NCBI GenBank assembly: GCA_033239005.1
Contig: BSQZ01000018.1
Coordinates: 6,479,536 to 6,543,535, forward strand
Reading direction: 5' to 3'
DNA from: Lamellibrachia satsuma
Lineage: Eukaryota > Annelida > Polychaeta > Sabellida > Siboglinidae
DNA: 64,000 nucleotides
This document shows, one piece after another, positions 14,301-27,300 of the stretch. The notes under the pieces were generated by a model that had not been told where the DNA came from, searched no databases, and was given only the letters and a program-made list of their open reading frames with translations. Made by a program: the position numbers and the translations under genes. Numbering within the stretch: the first letter of the stretch is position 1; each line of letters starts with the position of its first letter.

Positions 14301-17300
14301 TAGCTGCAAGTGATATCGTCAGTTCAGCCAAGCCAGCCTCCTGTTCTGCCAGTTGGATATAGAAATCACCGGGATTGATGACTGCCGTTACAAACCCTGC
14401 CTGCTCGTCTAGCGGCAACACCACACCATGGTATCCACTTGCATTACTTACGGGCAATTCTTTCTCCGATTCTTTTGCAGCCTTGGTATTTGCTGTGGCC
14501 TCAACGTCCAGTAAAGCGGTTACCATCTCGTCACTGATGTTCGTCGTGTTATCCCACAATGCAACAGTGTACGGAACTGCGTCAGACGTGAGAAACTCAG
14601 TGGTCAAAACCTTCTGGTCTGTGAGTTCGAACAGTTTCTCAGATGCATCTTCTGACCACCCTTTCTCACCTGTTGGTCGTATGCCTGCCAGGCAGCACTG
14701 ATAGGCAAATGGAGCGTGTAGACACAGAGCGCCATCCATCTGCTTCACGTATTCAACAGTATCAGTGTTGCCGTAGTCAACAAACTTGACGAGCACACCG
14801 TCAACGGTATTGTCACAGACTACAGCTCTGTACCAGACACCTTCTTGGATAGCACAACATGGCATCCCAACCTGGGGGTCTTTTAGGGTCTTCTCCATCT
14901 CACCGAGACTGCTGTATAACTCGTCTACCCTGTCTACTAGCTCATTCAATGCTGCCTCGTTCTTTACGAGTTGCAGGTAGACCTCACCAGGGCTTGTCAC
15001 CTGGCATACGTACACCTGACACTTGTCCGACGGCACGGTGATATCTGGGTACCGTGTGACATCGGGTGAGACTACTTGCTCGAGTCCAGCCACTTCAGGT
15101 GATGTCGTCTGCTTGAGCCCATCAATTATCCCAACGTCGAGGAACTTCAGCTGACATGGTTCACTGGTAGTTTGGAAGTTGACACTGAGCTCTTTGTCGA
15201 GAGTTGCCTCCACCAGAGTGTCCTTTGCACTAGCCGCCAAGCCGCCAGAGGGCGTTGCAACATCATCGAGGCAACACTGAATGGCAAACGGTGTGGGCGT
15301 CTTGTGAGCTACATCAATGAAATCCTTGATGTCATCTGTTAGTGAGACACAACTCGAGTTGCCAAAGTCAACGTACCTGACAGTCACCGCATTACCCGAA
15401 ATGTCAGTCACTATGGCTCGGTACCAGGCCTCGTCATCATGGAAACAAGCAACGCATGCCTGACCCACACTGACGCTTCCCAAACGCTGGCCATCCTGTG
15501 TGTAGGCCAGCAGTGACTCTGTGAGATCGTCGAGTGCCGGTATGTGACTCACGAGCTGCACGTAGAACTCAACCAGCGACTCAACATGACTCACATACAC
15601 TTTGACTTCACCGCCCGGTGCCGTGATGTCTGTGAATCCCTCAGTGCCGTCATCAGATGTATCACAGGCAGGGAACATGGCCGAGATGTCAGTGTCTCCG
15701 TCGTGTACCGTGACACGGCACGGTTCGACAGATGATAGGAACTTCACCTGCAATATCTTCTCTCCGCCTTCTGTCAGCGATGTGAATTTCTCAATGTTCT
15801 CAGAATCCCCAGATTGGACACCTGATAGGGCACATCGGATACAGAACGGTGGAATGGACAGGTACTCGTCAGCCAGCGATCGCAGATCTCCAACGTCAAC
15901 TGTCTCCACATTGCCGTAGTCGACAAATCGGACAGACACACGATTTTCTGAACACACCTCCGTCACTACAGCACGGTACCAAGCTCCATCAACAGAATAC
16001 ATCACACACACCGCCATGCCGACAACAGCTAGCTGTGACACAGGCCTGTCACCAGGTGGCAGTGCAACATACTTGTCAGTAATCTTCTCGGACAGTTCAA
16101 CAACTGCATCTTCATTGGCCACAACTTGGACATAGAAGTGTGACAGTGACACAACCGCTGTCACGTACACATCCACCACGCCTGTTGGTGTAATCACGGA
16201 GGGGTACTTTGCAACTGATGCAATAGCACCACCTGGTGTTGTAGATCGGAACTTTGTGTTGATGTCAATGCCATCCACCACCAGCAGTACCTGCAGTGCA
16301 TTCTGTGTGGTCGTCATCACGGTGGCAATGCATCGTTTGGTGAGAGCCAATGCTGATAACTCATTGACGGCCAACTGTCCCTGTCCCGTACCAATGTCAG
16401 CGAGCGAACACTCCATGGCCTGCGGTGGCAGCTTTGAGAACTGCAAGGGCAAAGGTCGCAGACGGGATTGACCAGTCACTTCGGAGTTTCCGTAATCAGC
16501 GAACCACACTGTCCACTTATCGCCTGCGATGCCAATAACCTTGGCACGGTACCAAAGGTCATCCTCTTGGAATTGGGCAACACACGCCGTGCCAACTGTG
16601 AATGCCACATCGGGATGCTCAGCAGTGTTCTCTGGCTTTCCATAGTACGTCTCCATGGTGTTCATGAGATCATCAAGCTGTGGAATATCGGCTGCAACTT
16701 GGACATATAACTTGGTCAGACTGTCAATGTGTGCTACCTCAACTTCCAGTTTGTCACCAGCATGGTAACGACGTGTCAGATCCACATTATTGTAGGATGC
16801 AGCAAACTTTGACGAGGGTGTTACCGTTCTTATCTCGGACTTCTGTGGGGCAATCGTCTTGGGCTGCTGTGGGGCAAGTGCCTTTAAGAGTACTTCTGCT
16901 ACATTCTTGCCGCTTCTAGTAGACAGATGAACTGTGTGGACGCCACCTGACACTGACAGGCTGGTCAAATCCATGGGCTCGGACACCAAGACTTCGAATT
17001 GGCCGACAATGTCCTTGCTCCAGTCTTTATCTACAGGTGTCTGCATGTTACCAAGGCAACAACAAACCGCCTGCATCGGCAGCTTGGCAAATTCAGGAGT
17101 GATGGCCTTCACCTTCCCAGTGGCGACCATCTCTGTATTCCCGTAGTCAACATACTTCACTACTACTTTATCACTGGAGATTATTTCTGTGATACAGCTG
17201 CGGTACCAGTTGCCATCAGCTGGGTAGTGGGCCGCGCACACTTGACCGACCGACACGTTGATCAGAGGCATGTCACTTGGACCCAGTCGGTTATAGAACT

Positions 17301-19572
17301 TGTACATACTCTCGGCCTGTCCAGATAACTGGCTGGCTGACCTCTCAAGTTGGCAGTAGAAGTCGCCCGGACTGTTCACCCACGACACAGCGACACTATG
17401 CTTCCTCCCCCTCTCCACTTCGACCGCAGCAAATGTCACCGGCGGCTCAACCGCTCTCCTGGGAGGACTCCTTGGACTGGGAGCACTCCTTGGACTCAGT
17501 CCGGGAGGGTTCCTTGGACTTGCTGACTTCACACCACCACACGACACCACAAAACCTAGTCGCACCAACTCATCTGCGATCTGTGTTTCCCTACCGCTCA
17601 CGTCGTCCACCTGGGAGAGCTTTATCGTGCTGGGGCCGCCCTTCAAACGCACCTGTAACATCGCTAGCAGATTCTTGTCAACCGTCAAGTCTTCAAAGGC
17701 CTCTTTCACCCCCTCTGCCCCACAAGGACTGATCCCATCAAGTGAGCAGTTAATCGCCTGCGTGGGCAGCTCTGTCAATGAGCTCTTCAGCTGTTTGATG
17801 CGGTCACGTGGAAGCCACTCATCATTACCGTAGTCGACAAACTGCACGAGATAACGGTCTCGATCCATCTCAACGATCACACCTCGATACCAGAGGTCGT
17901 CCTCAGTGAACTGTCCACAGCACACACGTCCCACTCCAGGGGCAGTGAGCTCCAGGTCAGAGGGTGATATCCTTTCATAAGTATTGGCCAGCTGCTCAGT
18001 GATTTGTTGAAGGTCTGTACTGGACTCTGTCAACTGGCACCAGAAGTTCATTGGTGATAAGACGTGTGAAACGTTGACGTCAACAAACTGTCCCGTCTTC
18101 AACTGTAGGCTCTTGTACTTTGGTTCGTCAGCCGTGCTTGACAACCTACTGCCACTCCCCCTGCTGGAGGTGCTGGTGCGACTCGTTGTCGATCCCTCTG
18201 ACAAGCGGCGCTGAAGCTGTGCCTCTGTGCTGATGGCGAAGCCAGCTTTAATCAGCTCTTCATGCACCGGGCCGTTCGACTTGTTCAACTCCACCGTGTA
18301 GATGGCAGCACCGACGTCCTTGTCAATGATACAGCCAACAATCTTTACATCGATGGTCAGTTCTTCGAACAAGGCACTTGCCTCGGCTGACCACATGCCG
18401 GACGGCGGCATGACGCCGGCCAAGCGACATTGGAATGCTTGTGCTGCCAGGTCAAGGTACTCTGCCTTCAGCTGCTTGATGCCATCTATTGGCTGCTTCT
18501 CTTCGTTCCCGTAATCAACAAACTGTACCATCACTTCTTGATCGCTCAGCGCACTTCGTATAAGTGCTCGGTACCAGCTGCCATCGACACTGTAGCGTGC
18601 ACAACATGGCTCCAACTGTCCTGGTCGACTGAGACGCAACTCTGAGGCGCCGAGTGGGGAGTAGTCAGCGTCCAGTTTCTCCATCATGACGTCGAGTTCC
18701 CCTGTGTTGCTAACCACCTGACACCAGAACTGACCGGGGCTAACAGAGTGGGCGACGTACAGGTCAAAGTACTTGTTCTCAGGTAGACATGGCTGTTTGT
18801 ATCGCATCGTGGACACATCACCAGGGGCCCCTGCCTTGAGCATTGCCGCCGCAACGCTAGTGGTACGCGGCTTACGGATGCCTCCCTCTTCAGGGGACGC
18901 CACCGTCTGTCTGCCCGGGGATACTCCAGTTTGTGATGGACCAACGCTGTCGAATTCTCGACTCAGCTTGTCAACACCAACTAAGAACTTTGCGTTGACA
19001 CTGGTAGTACCGTCATACAGCTCGCAGACATACTGACCTTTCACCTCTAACAGTGAGCCATCAAACAGCGCCTGGTACTTGCCCTCCAGGACAATCGCAC
19101 TGAATGCGTCGGTGTCGTTCTGTGACCACACTGTTCGCCCCTGACTCTTGACCCCAGCAAGACAGCAGGGAATGGCTTGTGTCGGCAGGTGCATGAACTG
19201 CAGCTGCATTGCTCGTAGATCAGAGGGCACAACTACCTCGTGGTTGCCGTAGTCGACAAACTTGACTTCCACCCCACCACTGCTGGCAAGCACACCTGCA
19301 AGAAAGAAACGAGGCGATAGAAAACACAACAATTATTGTTTCTCTCAAATTCTTGGGACTGTTCAAAACTGGCAGATTTCTTCTTCTTCATATTAGAGAA
19401 AATCTTTCGAATTTGAATAGTCAAAAAAAATTTTATTAGGGAGATAGAAATCAGATAGTAGAACAGGTAAGCTATGGAAAAAGGTGTTATTTAATTTTAG
19501 TTTTGATTTTTAAATAGAGCTTTATGGTTGCTCGTGAGAGTATACATATGCACGGTATACATATGCGCGCGC

Positions 19573-19605
<33 letters not shown>

Positions 19606-22600
19606 ATATGACTTCCACACTTGTAGGCAATATTCTGCGTCATTTATTATCATACTACTTTATAAATGTGCTACGTTTCTCACGTAATTAACCAAACAAT
19701 TTGATTGCCCTCAGAAGCTGCAATCCCACAACGTTCTAAAACTTTCACATTGATCAGAACTAATATCTAGATACTAAAAGGTGTAATTCAGCATAAAATA
19801 AACATATCATTAATTCTATTTATAACCCTGATGGATTTAGATGCTTTATGTATTTGTTAGGCAACTTGATAGAGGGCGCTATACCATGTCACTCCCAGCT
19901 TAATGATCTGAGGCAGTTTTAGCAAGTAGCCAGGGCAGTTCGCCCTGGGCCGGAGAAGACAACAGGCGTTTTTCTATGCAAGCAACCTTCTCCCGGCTCA
20001 GTATACATCTTGACAATTTATCTCTGGTGAGTTACTTTTATAACATTTATACAGTGAGACTTTATTTATCAATTATTACAAGTTGTGAAAATTTATGTTG
20101 AATGTCTTGGAAGTTGCCACCTTACAATTCAGTTAAGGGCATTTGAGTCCAACTGGAGCTACTCACGACCACTCTTTGCCACAACTGGAGCTACTCACGA
20201 CCACTCTGCCACAACTGGAGCTACTCACGACCACTCTTTGCCCCAACTGGAGCTACTCACGACCACTCTTTGCCCCAACTGGAGCTACTCACGACCACTC
20301 TTTGCCCCAACTGGAGCTACTCACGACCACTCTTTGCCCCAACTGGAGCTACTCACGACCACTCTTTGCCCCAACTGGAGCTACTCACGACCACTCTTTG
20401 CCCCAACTGGAGCTACTCACGACCACTCTTTGCCCCAACTGGAGCTACTCACGACCACTCTTTGCCCCAACTGGAGCTACTCACGACCACTCTTTGCCCC
20501 AACTGGAGCTACTCACGACCACTCTTTGCCCCAACTGGAGCTACTCACGACCACTCTTTGCCCCAACTGGAGCTACTCACGACCACTCTTTGCCCCAACT
20601 GGAGCTACTCACGACCACTCTTTGCCCCAACTGGAGCTACTCACGACCACTCTGCCCCAACTGGAGCTACTCACGACCACTCTTCGCCCCAACTGGAGCT
20701 ACTCACGACCACTCAATCGGACATGGTGTCTTTGTTGCGAGGGGTCACAACCAGAATACGTGTTGGAAGCTGGGAAGCGATGTACGCCATACCAATGAAC
20801 AGTCAGGGTTCATGTGTTTGGGGTTGTTTACGTTCTTAAACCTCTCTGACCGGTTATACAGTAAGATGTGACTAATTTTGCCCTAGTACAGTCGTGCCTC
20901 ATTATTACAAGCCCCGTTATTACGTGGATTTGGATATGACGTGATCGGTCGTGGACCCCGATTTTCTGCCGCCAGGGGAAAATGCCAAATGGGCCTGCTT
21001 AAACCTACTTAGAATTGCTTTGACAATTCTCAAGAAACATTAGGCGAACAATGTCAATGAACGAGTATCAACGTGTTGTTTGTTTTTTGTCGACATCAAT
21101 CACTGTCGCTGACTTCGCTTCGGCGGTTTGTAAATTGCAATCGAGATTCACAAATACACCTCGCTTAAGAATCAAATTAAGTGCATTTAGTATGCAATAC
21201 CAACAATTTATGCTATGGTCGAGATCGGTTGAAAGACGAAGTGAAACAATTATTAATTCTACCTTGTCGTTTTTTGTGTTTTATCAGCTTACATGCTACG
21301 TTTGTCAAATCATATACGTTTTCGGCTGCTCGGATACAGGTTATTTATTTTCGATTTGTAGGCCTATTGGTCCAGTACATCATCATCATAGTAGATCTAT
21401 TCCATAACGGTATACGTACATGTGTTTTATTCAGTTCAAGAATCAACATTTAAAAATAATACACGTTGACGCTAGTATAATAAGTTTAATCAGTTCCATA
21501 AACTGCATACTGGCGTATAAGACAGTGCTGCAAGCACACAAGGCTTCGACAGCATTCATGGACTTGGTGCAGCGGGCGTCGATCGCTGTTGTTTAGTAGC
21601 TCACTGGTGGCAGATATGAGAACACCTAACGCGCCTCGCGTACATTGCGGTCCGAAGTCATGGACCCTGACAACTGCGTTATAACGAGGCTCCATTGTAA
21701 ATGCATCCCATAATAGACCAGCTTTCAACTTTTAGTTTCCTTTGTGTTTGTTCATTAAGATATTCATAGCTCTATGAAACATCGTATTTTTTCAAAGTTA
21801 TCAATAGTTTTATGACATTATAGGATAGCTAGGCTAATTAAAAACAATCTAGGATAGTTAGGCTAATTAAAAACAATCTAGGATAGTTAGTCTAATTAAA
21901 AACATCAACACCTGAAAATCTGCCATCGCAGCCAAATTCACTCCTTCACACACTTCGAAGTGGAATAGCCAGGCTCAGCGTTTCCGACTTATTCCTGATT
22001 TTGGTGGAGCGGGTCACATATATTAAACACTGTCAATACCCCAATTGTAATACAGGTGTTTGACATGGTTAGATATACTCAAACCCAGCCATTTCTGTAA
22101 ACATTTTCTGGATGGTGAATGAGCAACTGTTTAATCCAAATGTCAATCCATGGATGAGTTTAGCAATGAATCTTGACAAATATACAATCTTGACCTGACC
22201 TAGTTGTCACTGATAACTTGTATCTTGACATGACTTAGTCTATATTGCGTAAAACAATTAAATGGTATTCTGTAAGGCTTGATTGGGTTCAACTACATCT
22301 ACACAGCATCATAACAGCTCAATTACAATGCTTAAAAAATCTATTACAATTATATTGTTTCAAAAAGAATAATTACAATGTTTTATCAATAGCCAATTGC
22401 CATTATAACTGAACCCAAACAGGGGCTGACTGACTGACCTGTTACACGGGCACGATACCATCCTTCATCTTCGCTGTACTTGGCAATCACCGGAGTATGA
22501 AGCACCACCTTGTCTGGAGTGCCTTCATCCTCTGCTAGGTGGCTGCAGTAGTCATCAATCTCGGCCATCATGTCGTTCAGCTTCACCTCAGATTCCGTCA

Positions 22601-24223
22601 GCTGACAGTAGAAGTGTTCCGGGTCATCGACCAGCGTAACGACGACTTCTGACCAAATGTGGGGCTTGACGACAGGTGTTGTGTAATCCATGTCACTGTA
22701 ATTAGGAGTAGAAACAAGGTTCCAGAGTGATACACTCAAGACAAGATCTGTCTACCAGGCATTTTTTAAGGTGAGACATCGCTCTGCCTCCCTACTGCTC
22801 AAGCTAATCACTCATCTAAGGAGCTATTTATTGCTCGCACTAACAGCTAAAACCACTCGCCCCTACGCTGGACGTGCAGATAAATTAGCGTTGGTGCCCA
22901 GTGGCTGACCTTTGTAGAACCACGACTTGGGAGTTTGTTTATCACCCAAAGGGATTTCCATCGCCCGAACAGCGAGTGTTGAAAGTCATAGATCATTAAT
23001 CAGCTATAATTTTCCGCACAGGGTGGTGGTGAAACCAATAGCTCTTAGTGGTTGTGGAAGTAAAGTCCAAGATAGACATCTGTAGGCCGATCAAGTTGTT
23101 GCCCCCCCACGATGATTCCATTATTTGAACTGATGTCTATGACAAATTATGCCCCTGAAAATATGATAATTGGCTGACTGATCGTTAACTTCGATGGAGA
23201 CATCCGCCTGCCCCGGCTCAGGTGTTGCCTGGTTGTCGTTATGCAATGACATCTAAGCATTCACCCAACTGGCTGACACATAGGAATACGGAATGTTGTG
23301 GTAAGTTCATAGATAGATGTGTTTATTTTTCCAATGTAGTAGATTTCCCGTCAACACTTGTTATCTTGAATTAACTTGTGCGCAGATGCTTTTCTATATT
23401 CGTGCCATCATTTTATATGACTGAGCAGTGGTGCCACCAGACGGGAAAAACGAAACCACCGCTTGCGCCACCAAAATTTTAAAACTACAAAATTGCTTGT
23501 CTAAATTATTTGGCATATCTAGACGAGCGATTTATCGTGAAGCCCTGGTCTACTGTGGAACATCTTAGAAAACATGACACAAGTACCATTTAAACGTTCA
23601 GCCAAGATATACAGTTGTTGTACAATTGTCTTCTACAAGAGAGCAATGTGGTTTATATAAAAATACTTCACTGTACCTATAACAATGTCTAAGTGGCCCT
23701 GGGCACATTATGATGTAAACAGCACATTACCACCTACTGGTCAGTTAAGGCCAGACGCAGGGCGAAAATAAAAATTTTGACACTTTTTGGATGTTGTGGT
23801 TTTCGTTCACGTTAATATCTTGTGCAGCCATGCCGAAAATCTCTTTATAAAATACTGACAAGAAATTCACGAAAACTCGTACTTTGTTGCATGCACCATA
23901 GTCCAGAAATGTGATAAACCTCGCGAAATCCAACTATTACGTACAACACATTCCATTTATTTGCTTCGATTGTAACGCAAACCACCCGTGCAACCCGACG
24001 ATGTTGGGAAAGTCTTTATCCTAATGTATCTGTGTCGGATGCTGCCGCCAGCTAATGAGCTGTTGCAGTTATTTTTGGCTATCAATGAAACGCGTCTCTG
24101 CGACCGCGTCCCCCAGCGATACAACATGGAGTCAGTTGTTAGGAAAGTTTCCGTTGCTCACAGTTTTGGCCGTTGAAAGTGCCGCCAAAACAAGACAAGA
24201 GGCAATAAAGCAGTAAAGACAGG

Positions 24224-24304
<81 letters not shown>

Positions 24305-27300
24305 CAGTTCAGCTCAGATGCATAAAAATGAAACAGCGATGTAATTAACGGCTGAAAATCGCCAAAGTCACAATCGTTTCATTCAAGTTTGTCCCATTAT
24401 CATCGACTCAATGCTACTTGGTCCTGGACCGGTTACTGAGTTACAGCAACCTGCCTTTGCGGCAAATGTTGTTATACAATTATACTGCCTAGTGCCATTT
24501 GGGACACCGATTTCAATAAAAACTGATATATAATGCTATATCAATTTATTACATGAATTAGTAATTAGTTAAACTGTTGGCATGAACAGCACCACATCAC
24601 CGGCATAGGCCATAGCCACGCCCACTACCCTGGGCCTGGCACAACCACAGACAACTGATTATTATCAAACAATTATTTATCTGATTGAAAAAACTTATTA
24701 GTTTGAGTGATTACTATTTAATTTAATAAATAAAATGAGTCATTATACAATGTGTCAATGTAATTATCACAAGCCATTTTTTAATTAAATTGCTCTACTA
24801 AGTTTTTGTAGATGTATACATAATATTTAATGTTAATAACAACTGTTTTTTCCATCAGCTGACCATATGAAAACACAGGCTATATAAATGATTTCTCATG
24901 TTTCAGTTGAACAGTCAGTTATTCCTTTCTGGAAGCTGCAGGGGAAGTCTGCCAGTGAGCGAAAGCTGTCACTTTTATCACCTTAGTGAAGGACACCTCC
25001 TGCTCCGCAGCAGTCATCAGGAGACAACCAGTTTGTGCTATTTGACATGTTGATCATGTAAACATTATTATAGGAAAACTATGAGATCTAGATGTATGGC
25101 ATTCACAATAGTTATTCCTAGTATTGTAATAATACAATAAGATGTTTCTAGCGTGGTCAATGATATATATACCATGTGGACAACTCAATGATACTGGTTG
25201 ATTTCGTTTTTTTGCATTTTTTTCGATGTGAGCTTTTAGCATACTCTTGAGTTCCGAATAAGCGTCCCTATTAGTGCCCTGCGCGGGCCGGGCTTTGGGT
25301 CCAAACCCAGCCCGGCCCGCAGCCCGGGCCTCTACATAATTTTGCAGGCCGGGCATACATGCTGCGGGCACGGGCCGGGCTGAAAACAATTTAAACACAA
25401 CAGGCTTGGGCCGGGCCTGGGCCTAGTGTGAGCAGGACGGGCCGGGCCTGGACATAATAAAAACATTCATACAAAACACCGATTATTACTTTATTTTTTA
25501 ATAAAAACTGATTATAAATTGTAATTCTGGTTAATGAATGCTTAAAATTATTTCTTTAGTATTATACAGTTGCAAATTGAGACATTGCATGGAATCTAAT
25601 GGCCCCATAAGTTCACTTGGCTGGAAGTAGCCAGCCCCAAATGTTTACTTTAGAAATATTTGTAGAGGCAATCAAGCCATGATTAACTATCAACTGGTCA
25701 CCCTTTGACCCTACCAGTCTAGGTCTTCCCTCCAAACATTGCCCACCTGAATGATTTGTCCTGCCCACTGTCAAGTGCCCACTAGGCCACTAGCCCACTA
25801 CCCAGTACCCAACCCAGTTGGTAACTGGTATTTCTCCCCAGTCTTAATTCATTCACACTTGTACTAATTCACACATGTCTGAACCTGTCTGTCTCAGGCT
25901 AGTTACTGCAGGCCTGCTTGAAATGCCACTGGGTGTCAGTGCCAGTGGGTAACATTTAATTGAAATATCATATTAAATTATGTTAACTTAGTTGAGCTAA
26001 TTCAATTAACAATATAAATTGGGGTTATGGTTTGCATATGGGTTAAGTCAGGGTTAGAAAAAAATCTCCTACCCTAACCATAAGCTAATTAAAGCCAAAT
26101 ATAACAAATGTTATCATATTTAATAGTAATGACACTAAGAAGTTTTTCTTTATTTTTCTTCAGGATATTCATAGGTTTGAAGAAGTTGGTGATGATGAAA
26201 CATCAGCATAAGAGTAGTACTCCACTAAGAGCTAACGATATTATTCCCCATCCCATATATGTATACATATGTTTTTTTATTTAATAAAACAATAAGTCTG
26301 TTTTACAGCTTATTTGTTTATCGTTTTTTTTTTATAAGATTAAGGTTTATCTTCTCTAAACTTAGCGGGCCGCGGGCTTGCGGGCCGCGGGCTTACCCAA
26401 CTTTGGCCTGCGGGTATGGGCCGGGCCTGGAACTTGCGGGCTGGGCCGGGCCTGGGCCAAACATTCACGGTCTGGGTCGGGCCTGGGCCTAAATTCTAGT
26501 TTGCAGGCCTGGGCCGTGCTTGAAAAATTATTGCGGGCCTGGGCCGGGCCTGGAATCTAACTGCTAATTGCGGGCCGGGCTTGGGATAAAATTTTAGGCC
26601 CGCGCAGGGCACTAGTCCCTATATGTGTATTTATTTGATGAAAAATGCCACCCTATACGCACCTTATTTGGCACTATGCTACTATTAAATTTAAACATTT
26701 GTGCAAGCCTATACTCTCCGATAATCGTGGCAAATTATGCAGGGTATAATTTTAGGAGAGCAATCGCTCTCACTCGATTGCTAGTGCTAATCAATCATCC
26801 ACAGAGCAGTTTACTGCTCGTGCTAAAATCACCTGCTCCCAACTGGAGCTGCACGTGGCTCCCTCTGACGGCTAATTTTTCATCATTTCAAACTAGTCAT
26901 GAATTTAGCGGGATCCCGTTCTTCTGAGGATCCTAGATTTTGATCCCGAAGCATTAGACCGTTATATTTCCATGATTTGATGAATCGGTCAGAATCCTTA
27001 GTTCTCAGGAGCTCAACATGGTATATTATTAGTTAAAACACCATTATCACTGCGTAAACCGACCATAAATGGCCACTGTGCGCACCTCTTCAAACCGGTC
27101 ATAATCGGCTGCCAGCAGTTTCCCTTGAAATGGGCTTGCGTATTCAATTCAATAAAACTTTAATGTCCATTTAAAAACGGAAAATTCCCTGGTTTTTCCG
27201 CAGATATAAAATGCGCTTACTATGTCTGCGGTGACGCGAATACACAAAGTTTACGTATATTCAGCAGAAAAAAAACAAAATACACGACAATCCGTGTAAA

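Noticed and set aside
13775..19036. Many plus-strand frames opposite the large tudor exon
   Set aside because: Antisense shadows of a GC-balanced coding exon; none has its own motifs.
20085..20871. Long plus-strand frames of about 190-240 codons
   Set aside because: They are read entirely from the 32-bp minisatellite, open in all three frames and without any domain.
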